DNA of 64,000 nt from Gimesia aquarii (GTDB lineage: Bacteria > Planctomycetota > Planctomycetia > Planctomycetales > Planctomycetaceae). Positions 1 through 8,450 of the stretch are shown here, piece by piece. The stretch is from contig NZ_CP037422.1 of assembly GCF_007748175.1 (NCBI RefSeq), positions 248,001 through 312,000 of the forward strand, read 5' to 3'. The notes below the pieces were generated by a model. That model did not search any database. It was not told the origin of the DNA and saw only the letters and a list, made by a program, of their open reading frames with translations. Position 1 is the first letter of the stretch. Each line of letters opens with the position of its first letter. A program made the position numbers and the translations under genes.

Positions 1-384
1 AGTGGTGGTTTGATTCTCTGGCCTCTGTTTGGAGCGACCAACCAGTTATTGGCAGGGTTGGCGTTTATGGTAATCGTGTTTTACCTCCGCCGCCGTAATA
101 AACCGATCATCTTCGCGCTGGTTCCGATGATCGTGATGTTAATCATGCCAGCCTGGGCGATGCTCTGGAACATGTTCAATAGCGAATCAGGCTGGGCCGC
201 CAATCCCGATAAACAACACCTGTTCCTGTTTGGTATTGCCGTCATTGCCTTACAGGTTTGGATGATGATCGAAGGCTTACTCGTCTGGTCAAAATCAAAA
301 GGATGCCTGGAAGAGCCACTCCCCGAACTCGCAACAGTCAGGTCTGCAGTCGCAACTAGCACCGCTGCCGGGGGATCGAATTGA
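1..384 (+). CDS. cstA: Carbon starvation protein CstA family, C-terminal part
   Basis: The 5' end lies outside the window; 127 C-terminal residues are visible in frame 1. They begin in the segment containing WPLFGATNQLLAG, which is typical of the CstA family of inner-membrane peptide/pyruvate transporters induced by carbon starvation. About three hydrophobic helices follow (roughly residues 13-30, 37-55 and 74-94), then a polar tail rich in Ser, Thr and Ala. No partner gene can be seen because the upstream side is cut off. The family call rests on the conserved C-terminal motif; the transported substrate in this organism is unknown. Confidence 0.88.
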   Translation, partial: SGGLILWPLFGATNQLLAGLAFMVIVFYLRRRNKPIIFALVPMIVMLIMPAWAMLWNMFNSESGWAANPDKQHLFLFGIAVIALQVWMMIEGLLVWSKSKGCLEEPLPELATVRSAVATSTAAGGSN

Positions 385-456
385 GTGAATTGTAGGGATT
401 TATCTGAAAATCAGACTGAATAGGCAGAGTAAGATAGAAAAACGTGATCGCATCTC

Positions 457-485
457 TTGCCGGGGCAGAAACATCAGCTTATCCT
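457..485 (+). promoter_or_regulatory. Candidate promoter of tRNA-Leu
   Basis: TTGCCG (457-462) and TATCCT (480-485) are separated by 17 bases and match the sigma-70 consensus at 4 of 6 positions each. This would start a transcript about 35-40 bases before the tRNA. A short inverted repeat, TGCCTG-t-CAGGCA, lies between the promoter and the tRNA at about 505-517. The call is weak because planctomycete promoters often diverge from consensus. Confidence 0.3.
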
Positions 486-528
486 ATGTCGATGCTTTTG
501 ATCTTGCCTGTCAGGCAGATAATCTTTA

Positions 529-612
529 GCCCAAGTGGCGGAATTGGCAGACGCGCTAGATTCAGGTTCTAGTGTCCTTAACGGACGTGGAGGTTCGAAT
601 CCTCTCTTGGGT
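529..612 (+). tRNA. tRNA-Leu (anticodon CAG)
   Basis: The cloverleaf can be drawn by eye. The acceptor stem pairs 529-535 with 606-612, with a G-U first pair. The anticodon stem CTAGA/TCTAG encloses the loop TTCAGGT, which gives anticodon CAG and reads CUG leucine codons. A long variable arm (TGTCCTTAACGGACG region) marks a class II tRNA, as expected for leucine. The T arm is GAGG-TTCGAAT-CCTC. The CCA end is not encoded; A613 follows as the discriminator. Confidence 0.97.
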
Positions 613-659
613 ATTTTGATATCAAACGAGTGTGATTCATTCACAGAATGAATCCATGT

Positions 660-1211
660 TTAACGATCGGCATCCAGAATGTGCGTTGGTTTGCCGTCGA
701 GGCTGAGTTGGTTTTTCTTTTTCCAGTACTCTGATACGCCTTCTTCCCCTTGCTTGATGGCCCAGCTTGTTAACAGTTCCCGTTCTTCGACATAGTCATA
801 AAATGGGACACCCATCCCACAAGAGGTCTGAACCAGATCGACGTGCATATCAAAAATCTGTCGTGCGCCAGGCGTATTAGGGAAGTGGGATACCATTTCG
901 TCCCATTCCGCATCGTAAGGGTGCAGAACGTTCGCCTGTCCATACAGTCGCAAGATGAGAGGCTTCCCTGTGAAGGCACAAAACATAATTGTCATTCGCC
1001 CGTCTTCCTGAATGTGTGCGGAAGTTTCATTGCCGCTGCCAGTCACGTTCAGCCAGATGACATGTTTGGGACTCAGAACACGCAGTGAGTCCATGCCTTT
1101 GGGAGAGATATTAATCCGGCTGTCAGCCGTTGCTGTCCCGACAAAGAATAACTTTTGCTCTTTGATGAACTCGATTTGTTTTTCTGGCAATTCGGTGAAA
1201 CGCTGTCCCAT
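660..1211 (-). CDS. Pyridoxamine 5'-phosphate oxidase-like FMN-binding protein
   Basis: This 183-residue protein resembles the PNPOx-like split-barrel flavoproteins. An N-terminal strand-rich core around KLFFVGTATAD is followed by NISPKGMDSLRVL, with the conserved pattern that contacts FMN phosphate, and by a central segment ending in the family-typical LRLYGQA. Members of this subfamily are small soluble flavin or deazaflavin-dependent oxidoreductases; the substrate cannot be told from sequence. It is transcribed alone and leftward. Two palindromes lie upstream (1264-1278 and 1289-1321) and could be operators. True vitamin B6 oxidases are longer and carry C-terminal substrate residues not seen here, so pdxH is not claimed. 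Confidence 0.82.
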   Translation of the reverse strand: MGQRFTELPEKQIEFIKEQKLFFVGTATADSRINISPKGMDSLRVLSPKHVIWLNVTGSGNETSAHIQEDGRMTIMFCAFTGKPLILRLYGQANVLHPYDAEWDEMVSHFPNTPGARQIFDMHVDLVQTSCGMGVPFYDYVEERELLTSWAIKQGEEGVSEYWKKKNQLSLDGKPTHILDADR

Positions 1212-1263
1212 ACTGAGTCTTTTCTAACAGAGAGTGTTTTTAAAATACTTTTTTTCTGCATTA

Positions 1264-1278
1264 AGAGTGTGACACTCT
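1264..1278. promoter_or_regulatory. Candidate operator palindrome upstream of the flavoprotein gene
   Basis: AGAGTGT-G-ACACTCT is a perfect 7-bp inverted repeat around one central base. It ends 53 bases before the leftward start codon at 1211. A second, wider inverted repeat lies just beyond it: AAGTTCAA at 1289-1296 against TTGAACTT at 1314-1321. The spacing suits a repressor or activator site. No regulator can be assigned, although a PAS-AraC gene is the next gene to the right. Confidence 0.35.
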
Positions 1279-1375
1279 AATCCCCAAAAAGTTCAAGGCT
1301 GGTGGAGCTTGTGTTGAACTTATCAATATTTCTATTATCGCAGATTAATGAAACAAGACTACTGCTTTTTTGCTT

Positions 1376-2107
1376 CTATTGGCGACGATATTCAGTGGGG
1401 CTGACTCCCGTATATGCCTTAAAGACTTTGGAGAAATGGCTGTGGTCGTAAAATCCGGTTTGAATCGCGATATGTGATATCGTATCAGTAGTGGAAGTCA
1501 GCTTGCGACACGCAGATTGAATGCGAACGTGATTAATGTAACTGGCGGGACTTGTGTTGAACAGCTTGCGAAACCGGCGTTGAAACTGGCTGGTCGAAAG
1601 TTCCACCAGAGATGCCAGTTCTTTCACTGTGATTTCTCGCTGAAAATGATCATCGATATGATCGAACACTTGTTGCATTTCCAGATAGGGGGCAATCGCC
1701 AGACCGGCACGCTGATAATCGCGCATCATCCCCACGACGCCTGCGACTCTGCGTTGCTTATCGAACAAGGGTTCTTTGATGACCTGAAACCAGGAGGTGG
1801 CTCCTTCACCGCCGGTCACAGGATGTACGAGATCAACCAGTGGTTCTTCCGATTTCATGACGCGTTGATCTTCGCGTTGATATGCCTCGGCTTGATCCCA
1901 TGGATGGATGTCAAAATCGGTCTTACCGATTAGTTCCTCATCAGAATCGACTTTGAGCCAGTTTAATAATGCTTGGTTGTGTTTAATGAATCGTCCTTCG
2001 TCATCTTTCACAACCAGATACACATCGGGCAAATGGGCGAACAGTCGACACGTTTGCTCAATTCCGGGGACTTTTTTGAAGAATTGTTGCTGGAGGGGGA
2101 CATTCAT
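1376..2107 (-). CDS. PAS domain-containing AraC-family transcriptional regulator
   Basis: This 243-residue regulator has a PAS sensor (about residues 22-130, with WFQVIKEPLFD and VVGMMRDY near its end) and two C-terminal helix-turn-helix motifs of the AraC/XylS type (about 145-243). Typical AraC residues are visible, including FQRRFRKLFNTSPASYI and the signature segment GFYDHSHFSKVFKAYTGVSP. It presumably senses a small ligand or redox signal through the PAS fold and binds DNA through the C-terminus. The gene is divergent from the oxidoreductase starting at 2297, so that gene is the likely target. The ATG at 2105-2107 fits the domain start. Confidence 0.92.
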   Translation of the reverse strand: MNVPLQQQFFKKVPGIEQTCRLFAHLPDVYLVVKDDEGRFIKHNQALLNWLKVDSDEELIGKTDFDIHPWDQAEAYQREDQRVMKSEEPLVDLVHPVTGGEGATSWFQVIKEPLFDKQRRVAGVVGMMRDYQRAGLAIAPYLEMQQVFDHIDDHFQREITVKELASLVELSTSQFQRRFRKLFNTSPASYINHVRIQSACRKLTSTTDTISHIAIQTGFYDHSHFSKVFKAYTGVSPTEYRRQ

Positions 2108-2143
2108 GGAATTTATTTCTGGTGCAGGAATGCGCTAAATATA

Positions 2144-2207
2144 CACAATTTCGCCTCGAATTTCCAAGACGGGCACTACCTTGAAGATTACAATAAATGA
2201 AATTGTG
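2144..2207. promoter_or_regulatory. Inverted 9-bp half-sites in the AraC/oxidoreductase divergent region
   Basis: CACAATTTC (2144-2152) and its exact reverse complement GAAATTGTG (2199-2207) lie 55 bp apart centre to centre, about five helical turns. They sit between the divergent starts at 2107 and 2297. This could be a looping or dimer operator for the adjacent AraC-type regulator. A chance match cannot be excluded in this AT-rich stretch. Confidence 0.3.
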
Positions 2208-2265
2208 CAAACGTTGATTTGACTGTTCGCCAGACAAAACATATTGAAAATACAAATTCAACTCA

Positions 2266-2274
2266 CCCCCCCCC
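2266..2274 (+). repeat. C9 homopolymer in the leader of the oxidoreductase gene
   Basis: Nine consecutive cytosines lie 22 bases before the start codon and about 10 bases before the ribosome binding site. Such tracts can change length by slipped-strand mispairing and alter promoter or leader spacing. No length variation can be shown from one sequence. Confidence 0.9.
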
Positions 2275-2296
2275 AATAGCTTACGAGGAGAATCTA

Positions 2297-3589
2297 ATGA
2301 CGAACAAAGGTGCTCTAAATCGTCGTGACTTTATGAAAACGGCGGCTGTCGCCAGTACCGTTTTCTCGGCTCCTACTATCATTCCCGGAACTGCGTTGGG
2401 ATTGAACGGAACAGTGGCTCCCAGCGAACGCATCAATCTGGGAGGCATCGGTATTCGCAGACGCGGTGGTTATGTGTTGAGTCATATGTTGGAACAACCC
2501 GATGTACGATTTGTGGCGATTGCCGACGTTCGTGCGGACCAACGCAAAACAGTCAAAGGCATGGCTGACAAACAGAACGGTGATCAGAAATGTGATACGT
2601 ATCGTGACTTCCGCGAACTCCTGGCACGGGACGACATTGACGCTGTCTTAATAGCCACGGGCGACCGCTGGCACGCGACCGCGTCGATGATGGCGGCGGA
2701 AGCGGGAAAGGATGTATATTCCGAAAAACCGTGTGCGATTACAATGGAACTCGCCCGTAAATTGCAAGAGACAATTCAACGCACGGGTCGTGTTTTCCAG
2801 GCAGGCACACAGCGTCGTAATGTTTCAAACTTTGCGCACGCTTCCAAACTGGCTCAGACAGGACAACTTGGAAAAATTCATACCGTGCATGCTTCCATCT
2901 ATCAATTGATTGATCGTCACGACTGGCTGCCGGCGGAGCCAGAGCCTGATCCTGAAGTAGTGGACTGGAACATGTGGCTTGGACCCGCACCGTGGCGGCC
3001 TTACAATCATGCATATGTTGATGGCGCCTGGCGTGGTCATTACGATTTTGATTCCGGTGCGAAACTACTCGACTGGGGGGCGCATACATTGGATATCTGT
3101 CAATGGGCGCTCGATGCAGACCATACCATGCCAGTGACGTATGAACCCAAGGATGTTCCGAATGACAACGTCATTGAATGTGTTTACGAAAATGGTGTGA
3201 AACTAGTTATGCGTCGCAATGGCTGGATGGGACTGGGAACCTGCCCGGTTCGGTTTGAAGGCGAAGCAGGCTGGGTCGAAACCGGTGACTCGGGTCAAAC
3301 GGCCGTGTCCTCAGACCAACTAAGGGCATCACTTCCCTCACCCAGTTCGATTCCGGGTACATCACCTAAATTTCATGTACGTGATTTCTTTAACTGTGTG
3401 AAAACTCGTTCCAAACCCGCGGCCAACGAAGATGTAATGGCTCGTTCCCACATTGCCTGTCATGCGGCAGCAATTGCCTGGAAGCTGGGACGGAAATTGC
3501 AGTTTGATCCGGTGACAGAAGAATTTGTGAACGACGATGAAGCCAATCGCATGCGGAGCCGCGCGATGCGAGAACCGTGGACTGTCTAA
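2297..3589 (+). CDS. Tat-exported Gfo/Idh/MocA family oxidoreductase
   Basis: The protein has 430 residues from ATG 2297, which is preceded by GAGGAG at 2285-2290. This start puts a twin-arginine signal (LNRRDFMKTAAVAS) at the N-terminus; a longer TTG-initiated reading from 2219 would bury it and is rejected. A Rossmann-type NAD(P) fold follows, with GGIGIRRRGG, then the family motif SEKPCA carrying the catalytic-site Lys, and a C-terminal alpha/beta dimerisation domain (KLLDWGAHTLDICQWAL). Family members oxidise or epimerise sugars, inositols and their derivatives. Export suggests a periplasmic role in saccharide turnover with the sulfatases and DUF1080 protein nearby; the substrate is unknown. 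A run of nine C residues lies in the leader (2266-2274). Confidence 0.92.
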   Translation: MTNKGALNRRDFMKTAAVASTVFSAPTIIPGTALGLNGTVAPSERINLGGIGIRRRGGYVLSHMLEQPDVRFVAIADVRADQRKTVKGMADKQNGDQKCDTYRDFRELLARDDIDAVLIATGDRWHATASMMAAEAGKDVYSEKPCAITMELARKLQETIQRTGRVFQAGTQRRNVSNFAHASKLAQTGQLGKIHTVHASIYQLIDRHDWLPAEPEPDPEVVDWNMWLGPAPWRPYNHAYVDGAWRGHYDFDSGAKLLDWGAHTLDICQWALDADHTMPVTYEPKDVPNDNVIECVYENGVKLVMRRNGWMGLGTCPVRFEGEAGWVETGDSGQTAVSSDQLRASLPSPSSIPGTSPKFHVRDFFNCVKTRSKPAANEDVMARSHIACHAAAIAWKLGRKLQFDPVTEEFVNDDEANRMRSRAMREPWTV

Positions 3590-3660
3590 GCTGCGTTTCA
3601 CATAGAAATGGTTTTTGATTTTCCGACTATTTTTTACACATCCTTTCCCTCGAGGAATTC

Positions 3661-6219
3661 GTGCTCATGTTTGCTTTGAAGTATCCTGTGATCCTGTTAC
3701 TTTCTTTTTCTCTGCTGCTTAACGTAGCACCCGCCAAAACCGATACGAAAAATGACTCTAAAAAAGAGACGGCACGGTTGGTGAAGGTTCTGAATTCTGA
3801 TGCAGACACCCATACCAAAGCGATGGCCTGTCGCCGTCTGGCTGCCATAGGTCATCAGTCGGCAATTGCTTCCCTTGCGAACTACCTTAACGATGCAAAA
3901 CTGGCAACGTATGCTCGCTCTGCTCTGGAAAACATTCCCGATCAAGGGGCAGATGATGCGCTGCGAAACGCTCTAACAGAAGTGAAAGGAAATCTACTGG
4001 TTGGCGTGATCAATTCGATTGGCAAGCGTAAAGACGAGAAAGCAACCGGAGATCTGACAAAGCTTCTCTCAGATAAAAATACAAAGATTGCCATCGCTGC
4101 TGCACATGCTTTGGGTTCGATTGGTACTAAATCCGCAGCAGACGCGTTGCAGGCTGCGATTGGCAAAGGGGATGAGAAGTTACAGCGTGAAGTGGGTTTT
4201 GCGTGTTTGATGTGTGCTCGTTCGCTGGCAAAAAAAGGAGACAAACAAACGGCGATCGCCTTGACAGAACTCGTTCACAAAGCCGATTTGCCGAAAAATA
4301 TCAAGGTGGCGGCCATGCAACTGACGATAGTGCTTAAAGGTAAAGCGGGACTCGGATTGCTGGCTCAGGAACTCAAGTCAGAAGACCTTTCCCGGTTTCG
4401 TTCTGGTTTACAAGCGGCCCGCGATTTGGGTAAACAGTCCACTTCCACACTCATCAATGTGTTTAACGCGCTTCCTGACGAACGCAAAGCTCTTGTGATC
4501 GCCGCTTTGAGTCTTTCACATGATTCGACAGCACTGCCTTTGATTCGCAAAGTGGCAGCTACACGGTCGGAACCGCTCAAACTTCAGGCGATTTATGCAT
4601 TAGGCGAACTGGAACCTGTTTTGGACAAAAACGCTCAACTTCAGGTTTTGAACGACCTGTTTGGTCTATTGAAGCAAAACAATTCTGAAATCGTGTCTGC
4701 AGCGCAAGCTGTCATCACCCAAATCAGTTCCAGCCAACCTCCTGAAAAAGTGAACGCTTTAATTGAGTCAAATACACGAAAACTGGTTGAGAGCGAAGGA
4801 CTCCCACAGCAACTGATGGGGCTGCAACTGGCGGGGGCGTGCCGTATTGATTCTGTAACCCCAACATTGCTTTCATTAGCCAGTCATTCTAATACTGAGG
4901 TCAAGCAAGCAGCCATCAAAGCACTGGGGGGTACGACTTCTACGGCCACTCTTTCTCAGCTAATCGCGCTGGCATTAAAGAATCCGAATGATAAAACCAC
5001 CAGTGACGCCCTTAAAGCGGCCTGTTCGCGTTTGCCTTTAGATCAGACCGCACAAGCGTTGGCGACTGCGATGCAGGGCGCTACAACTGAACAAAAACAG
5101 CTCCTGCTGAAGCAACTGGCGGCCATTGGAGGCGAAACGGCACTCAAGACTATTGTCAAAGCAGCGCGTTCGAACAATGACGCTTTACAAAACACCGCCA
5201 CCGACTTATTGGGGAAGTGGGTCAGTATTGATGTCGCTCCTGCGTTGTTGGATCTCGCAAAAAATCTGGAGAACCGAAAATACAAAATTCGTTCTCTTCG
5301 CGGTTATATTCGCGTTGCTCGCCAGCTCAACATGACGCCGGAACAACGTCTGGAAGTCTGTCGCAATACGCTGGCGAATGCAGAACGGAACGATGAACGA
5401 AAACTGGTCTTTGAAGTTTTACGACGCTATCCAAATCCCCTGGCAGTGAACTATACGGTTTCTCTGCTCAAAGACAAACAGCTCAATGTGCCTGCTAGTT
5501 CTATAATAGTTTCTTGGGCAGAACGAGGCACTCCCGTCGATGCTGACCTGCTGCAAAACGCCTTGCAACAGGTCATCGCGACCACTTCTAATGCCAACCT
5601 GAAACAACGGGCTACACAGCAACTGGAGCGTGTGCGAATTCAGGCAAAACAGGACGAACAAGGGTCAGGCTTCCAATCTCTGTTTGATGGCAAGTCATTT
5701 GACGGTTGGCATGGCAATAAAAAGATTTTCCGAATCGAGGATGGAGAAATTGTTGGTGGCAGTCTGATTGAGAAAGTGGAGCGTAATGAGTTTTTGCGTT
5801 CCAACAAGGAATACGATGATTTTGAACTCAAGCTGGAATTCAAATTACGCGGTGATAAAACCAATGCGGGTATACAAATTCGTACGGCGGAAATTCCCGA
5901 TCATCATGAAGTCATTGGATATCAGGCGGACCTGGGTACCGGTTACTGGGGCTGTTTGTATGACGAATCCCGCCGCAAAAAAATTCTGGCTGGACCACCA
6001 AAAGACCAACGAACTTTGCCAATTCGCATGGATGATTGGAACACGTATCGCATCCGCTGTGAAGGTCCACGGATTCAGCTCTGGATTAACGGAGTACAGA
6101 CGGTCGACTTTACCGAAGACGATCCGAAGATTCCGCTCAAGGGAATTATCGCATTACAGATTCATGGGAACCTCGTCAATCAGGTGCATTATCGTAATAT
6201 TCGCCTGCGGGAACTATGA
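3661..6219 (+). CDS. Secreted HEAT-repeat protein with C-terminal DUF1080 (3-keto-disaccharide hydrolase-like) domain
   Basis: This 852-residue protein starts at GTG 3661 or ATG 3667; GAGGA at 3652-3656 suits either. A signal peptide (about residues 1-25) is followed by a long array of HEAT/ARM-type helical repeats (about 35-640) with recurring patterns such as AIAAAHALGSIGT and AVLAL-type helices. The C-terminal domain (about 665-852) is DUF1080: FQSLFDGKSFDGW, NAGIQIR and WNTYRIRCEGPRIQLWING. DUF1080 adopts a concanavalin-like fold and includes 3-keto-glycoside hydrolases, so the repeats may scaffold a sugar-active or sugar-binding domain. It is 71 bp downstream of the Gfo/Idh/MocA oxidoreductase, and 3-keto sugars are plausible products of such oxidoreductases. 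Confidence 0.9.
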   Translation: MLMFALKYPVILLLSFSLLLNVAPAKTDTKNDSKKETARLVKVLNSDADTHTKAMACRRLAAIGHQSAIASLANYLNDAKLATYARSALENIPDQGADDALRNALTEVKGNLLVGVINSIGKRKDEKATGDLTKLLSDKNTKIAIAAAHALGSIGTKSAADALQAAIGKGDEKLQREVGFACLMCARSLAKKGDKQTAIALTELVHKADLPKNIKVAAMQLTIVLKGKAGLGLLAQELKSEDLSRFRSGLQAARDLGKQSTSTLINVFNALPDERKALVIAALSLSHDSTALPLIRKVAATRSEPLKLQAIYALGELEPVLDKNAQLQVLNDLFGLLKQNNSEIVSAAQAVITQISSSQPPEKVNALIESNTRKLVESEGLPQQLMGLQLAGACRIDSVTPTLLSLASHSNTEVKQAAIKALGGTTSTATLSQLIALALKNPNDKTTSDALKAACSRLPLDQTAQALATAMQGATTEQKQLLLKQLAAIGGETALKTIVKAARSNNDALQNTATDLLGKWVSIDVAPALLDLAKNLENRKYKIRSLRGYIRVARQLNMTPEQRLEVCRNTLANAERNDERKLVFEVLRRYPNPLAVNYTVSLLKDKQLNVPASSIIVSWAERGTPVDADLLQNALQQVIATTSNANLKQRATQQLERVRIQAKQDEQGSGFQSLFDGKSFDGWHGNKKIFRIEDGEIVGGSLIEKVERNEFLRSNKEYDDFELKLEFKLRGDKTNAGIQIRTAEIPDHHEVIGYQADLGTGYWGCLYDESRRKKILAGPPKDQRTLPIRMDDWNTYRIRCEGPRIQLWINGVQTVDFTEDDPKIPLKGIIALQIHGNLVNQVHYRNIRLREL

Positions 6220-6351
6220 GCGATCGTTTACGGAAGAGGAAAAACAGCAGTTCATCAACAATTTTGAGATCCGCCCCTTGCGATAACTTTCTGCCCGGCG
6301 AAAATAGAGAATAAGCAGACACGTAATTCTTTCGACCGCGGTGGGGCACGG

Positions 6352-8433
6352 ATGTCAGACATTCCAGCAGAACTTGAAGACCTATTTAAACAGCTCAATC
6401 CAGAACAGCAGGCAGCCGCCTGTCATGAGTCTGGCCCACTGCTGATTATTGCGGGGGCTGGTACAGGCAAAACGACGACATTGTCACACCGTGTTGCTTA
6501 TCTGATTGCGCAAGGCGTCGATCCCAGCCGCATCTTACTGCTTACATTCTCTCGGCGGGCTGCGAATGAAATGATTCGTCGTGTCGATGCGCTACTACGT
6601 ACGTTGGGTGACGGTCGAGAGAGATCGTCCTCTGCACGGTCGCGCAGCATCTGGGGAGGCACATTTCATTCGACGGCCGCCCGATTGCTGAGACGTTATG
6701 GGCAAGCCATCAATCTGCCGGATGACTTTACCATCATTGATCGTAGCGATGCCGAAGATTTAATGAGCTCGATTCGCAGCGAAATGGAGTTGGGCAACAA
6801 CGGTAAGAAGTTCCCCCGTAAAGGGACACTGGTGGAGATTTACAGCCGTTGTGTAAACACCTGTTTGAAGCTGGAGCCGATTCTGGAACGACATTATCCA
6901 TGGTGCCTGGAGCATGTGAATGACCTCAAAAAACTGTTTCAGGCGTTTGTGGACCGCAAAGAAAAACAGAACATACTCGATTACGACGATTTACTACTCT
7001 TCTGGCATGCACTTGGATCTGACCCTGCTGGTGGCAAACTGTTACGTGGCCAGTTCGAAGCGATTCTAGTCGACGAGTATCAGGACACAAATGTTTTGCA
7101 GTCAGGCATTTTGAAAAACTTGTCTCCCGACGGAAACGGTCTGACAGTTGTGGGCGATGATGCACAATCGATTTATTCCTTTCGGGCGGCGACCGTGCGG
7201 AATATTCTGGACTTCCCGGAAGAATATCCTGGCACAACGGTGGTCACGCTGGAAGAGAATTATCGTAGCACACAACCGATTTTGCAGGCGACGAACCAGA
7301 TTATCGACGAAGCCCATGAGCGGTTTGAGAAAAATCTCTGGTCAGCGAAAATTGCAGGGGAAGCCCCGTATATCATCGACTGCAGTGATAACAATGAGCA
7401 AGCTGATTTTGTTGTACAGCAGGTTCTCGAACATCGAGAGGCTGGCATGCCCCTGCATCAACAGGCGGTTTTGTTTCGAGCCTCGCACCATAGCCTGTCG
7501 CTCGAAGTCGAACTGGCGCGACGTAATATTGCCTATCACAAATATGGTGGTTTGAAATTTATTGAAACGGCGCACGTCAAAGATTTAATGGCCTATTTAC
7601 GACTGGCAGAAAATCCGCGTGATGCCGTTTCCGGTCTGCGAGTTCTGACACTCCTGCCTGGTATCGGTCAGAAGAAAGCACAACAATTATTAAATCTGCT
7701 GGCGGATTCCCAGTTTCGATTCGATGCATGGTTGGAATTCAAACCGCCGGCGGCAACCGCCGAGCATTGGCCTTTATTTGTGCGATTGATGAAAAACCTG
7801 TCTTCGCCTCAGTCGGAAAAGCGAGGCATTTCAGCCGAAGTTCATCAGGTGCGCACCTTTTATGCGCCGTTACTGGATCAACAGTATGATAACGCGACAT
7901 CCCGTCAACGCGATCTGGAACAATTGGAACAGGTTGCTAGCCGCTTTAACAGTCGCATGAGTTTTCTGGAAGAGATCACCCTTGATCCTCCCAGTTCCAC
8001 ACAAGATGTCACTGCGGCATCAGGTCAGGACGATGATGATTTTCTTGTTTTGAGTACGATCCACTCTTCGAAAGGGCTGGAGTGGGATGCCGTGTATGTG
8101 TTGCAGGCCGCCGATGGCAGCATTCCATCCGAAATGTCATTGGAGAGTAATGACGAAATTGATGAAGAGCGCCGCCTGTTTTATGTAGCACTCACGCGGG
8201 CGAAGAACTGGCTTTATGTCTGTTTTCCACATCGGCAGTATTTCCAGAACCGTCGCTGGAATCAGGCACATAGTTATGCACAATTGACGCGGTTTATCTC
8301 CTCGAAGACGATTCCACTATTCCAACGTCGGCCTGCTTTCAATGCAGAAGATTTGGACACACCAGAGGACGCGCAGATCGAGACGACGGCGGAAGACATT
8401 CGCAAGAATATTCGTAATATGTGGTCTGCCTGA
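6352..8433 (+). CDS. UvrD/Rep/PcrA-type ATP-dependent DNA helicase
   Basis: This 693-residue superfamily 1A helicase has the Q-motif region LNPEQQAAA at the start, Walker A GAGTGKT (about residues 35-41), motif II VDEYQDTN, motif III VVGDDAQSIYSFR, motif IV ENYRSTQ and motif V/VI STIHSSKGLEWDAVYV with VALTRAKNWLYV. These proteins translocate 3'-5' on single-stranded DNA and act in repair or replication restart. The C-terminal tail is shorter than that of PcrA (about 720-770 residues) and I see no Tudor-like extension. It is not functionally tied to the saccharide genes around it and ends 17 bp from a convergent methyltransferase gene. Confidence 0.94.
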   Translation: MSDIPAELEDLFKQLNPEQQAAACHESGPLLIIAGAGTGKTTTLSHRVAYLIAQGVDPSRILLLTFSRRAANEMIRRVDALLRTLGDGRERSSSARSRSIWGGTFHSTAARLLRRYGQAINLPDDFTIIDRSDAEDLMSSIRSEMELGNNGKKFPRKGTLVEIYSRCVNTCLKLEPILERHYPWCLEHVNDLKKLFQAFVDRKEKQNILDYDDLLLFWHALGSDPAGGKLLRGQFEAILVDEYQDTNVLQSGILKNLSPDGNGLTVVGDDAQSIYSFRAATVRNILDFPEEYPGTTVVTLEENYRSTQPILQATNQIIDEAHERFEKNLWSAKIAGEAPYIIDCSDNNEQADFVVQQVLEHREAGMPLHQQAVLFRASHHSLSLEVELARRNIAYHKYGGLKFIETAHVKDLMAYLRLAENPRDAVSGLRVLTLLPGIGQKKAQQLLNLLADSQFRFDAWLEFKPPAATAEHWPLFVRLMKNLSSPQSEKRGISAEVHQVRTFYAPLLDQQYDNATSRQRDLEQLEQVASRFNSRMSFLEEITLDPPSSTQDVTAASGQDDDDFLVLSTIHSSKGLEWDAVYVLQAADGSIPSEMSLESNDEIDEERRLFYVALTRAKNWLYVCFPHRQYFQNRRWNQAHSYAQLTRFISSKTIPLFQRRPAFNAEDLDTPEDAQIETTAEDIRKNIRNMWSA

Positions 8434-8450
8434 TCGACGACACTCGCGTT

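Noticed and set aside
2219-2296. N-terminal extension of the oxidoreductase from TTG 2219
   Set aside because: It would place 26 residues encoded partly by the C9 tract before the twin-arginine signal; GAGGAG at 2285-2290 supports ATG 2297.
5768-6286. 172-codon frame inside the DUF1080 region
   Set aside because: It is an out-of-frame shadow of the HEAT-DUF1080 gene with no family features.
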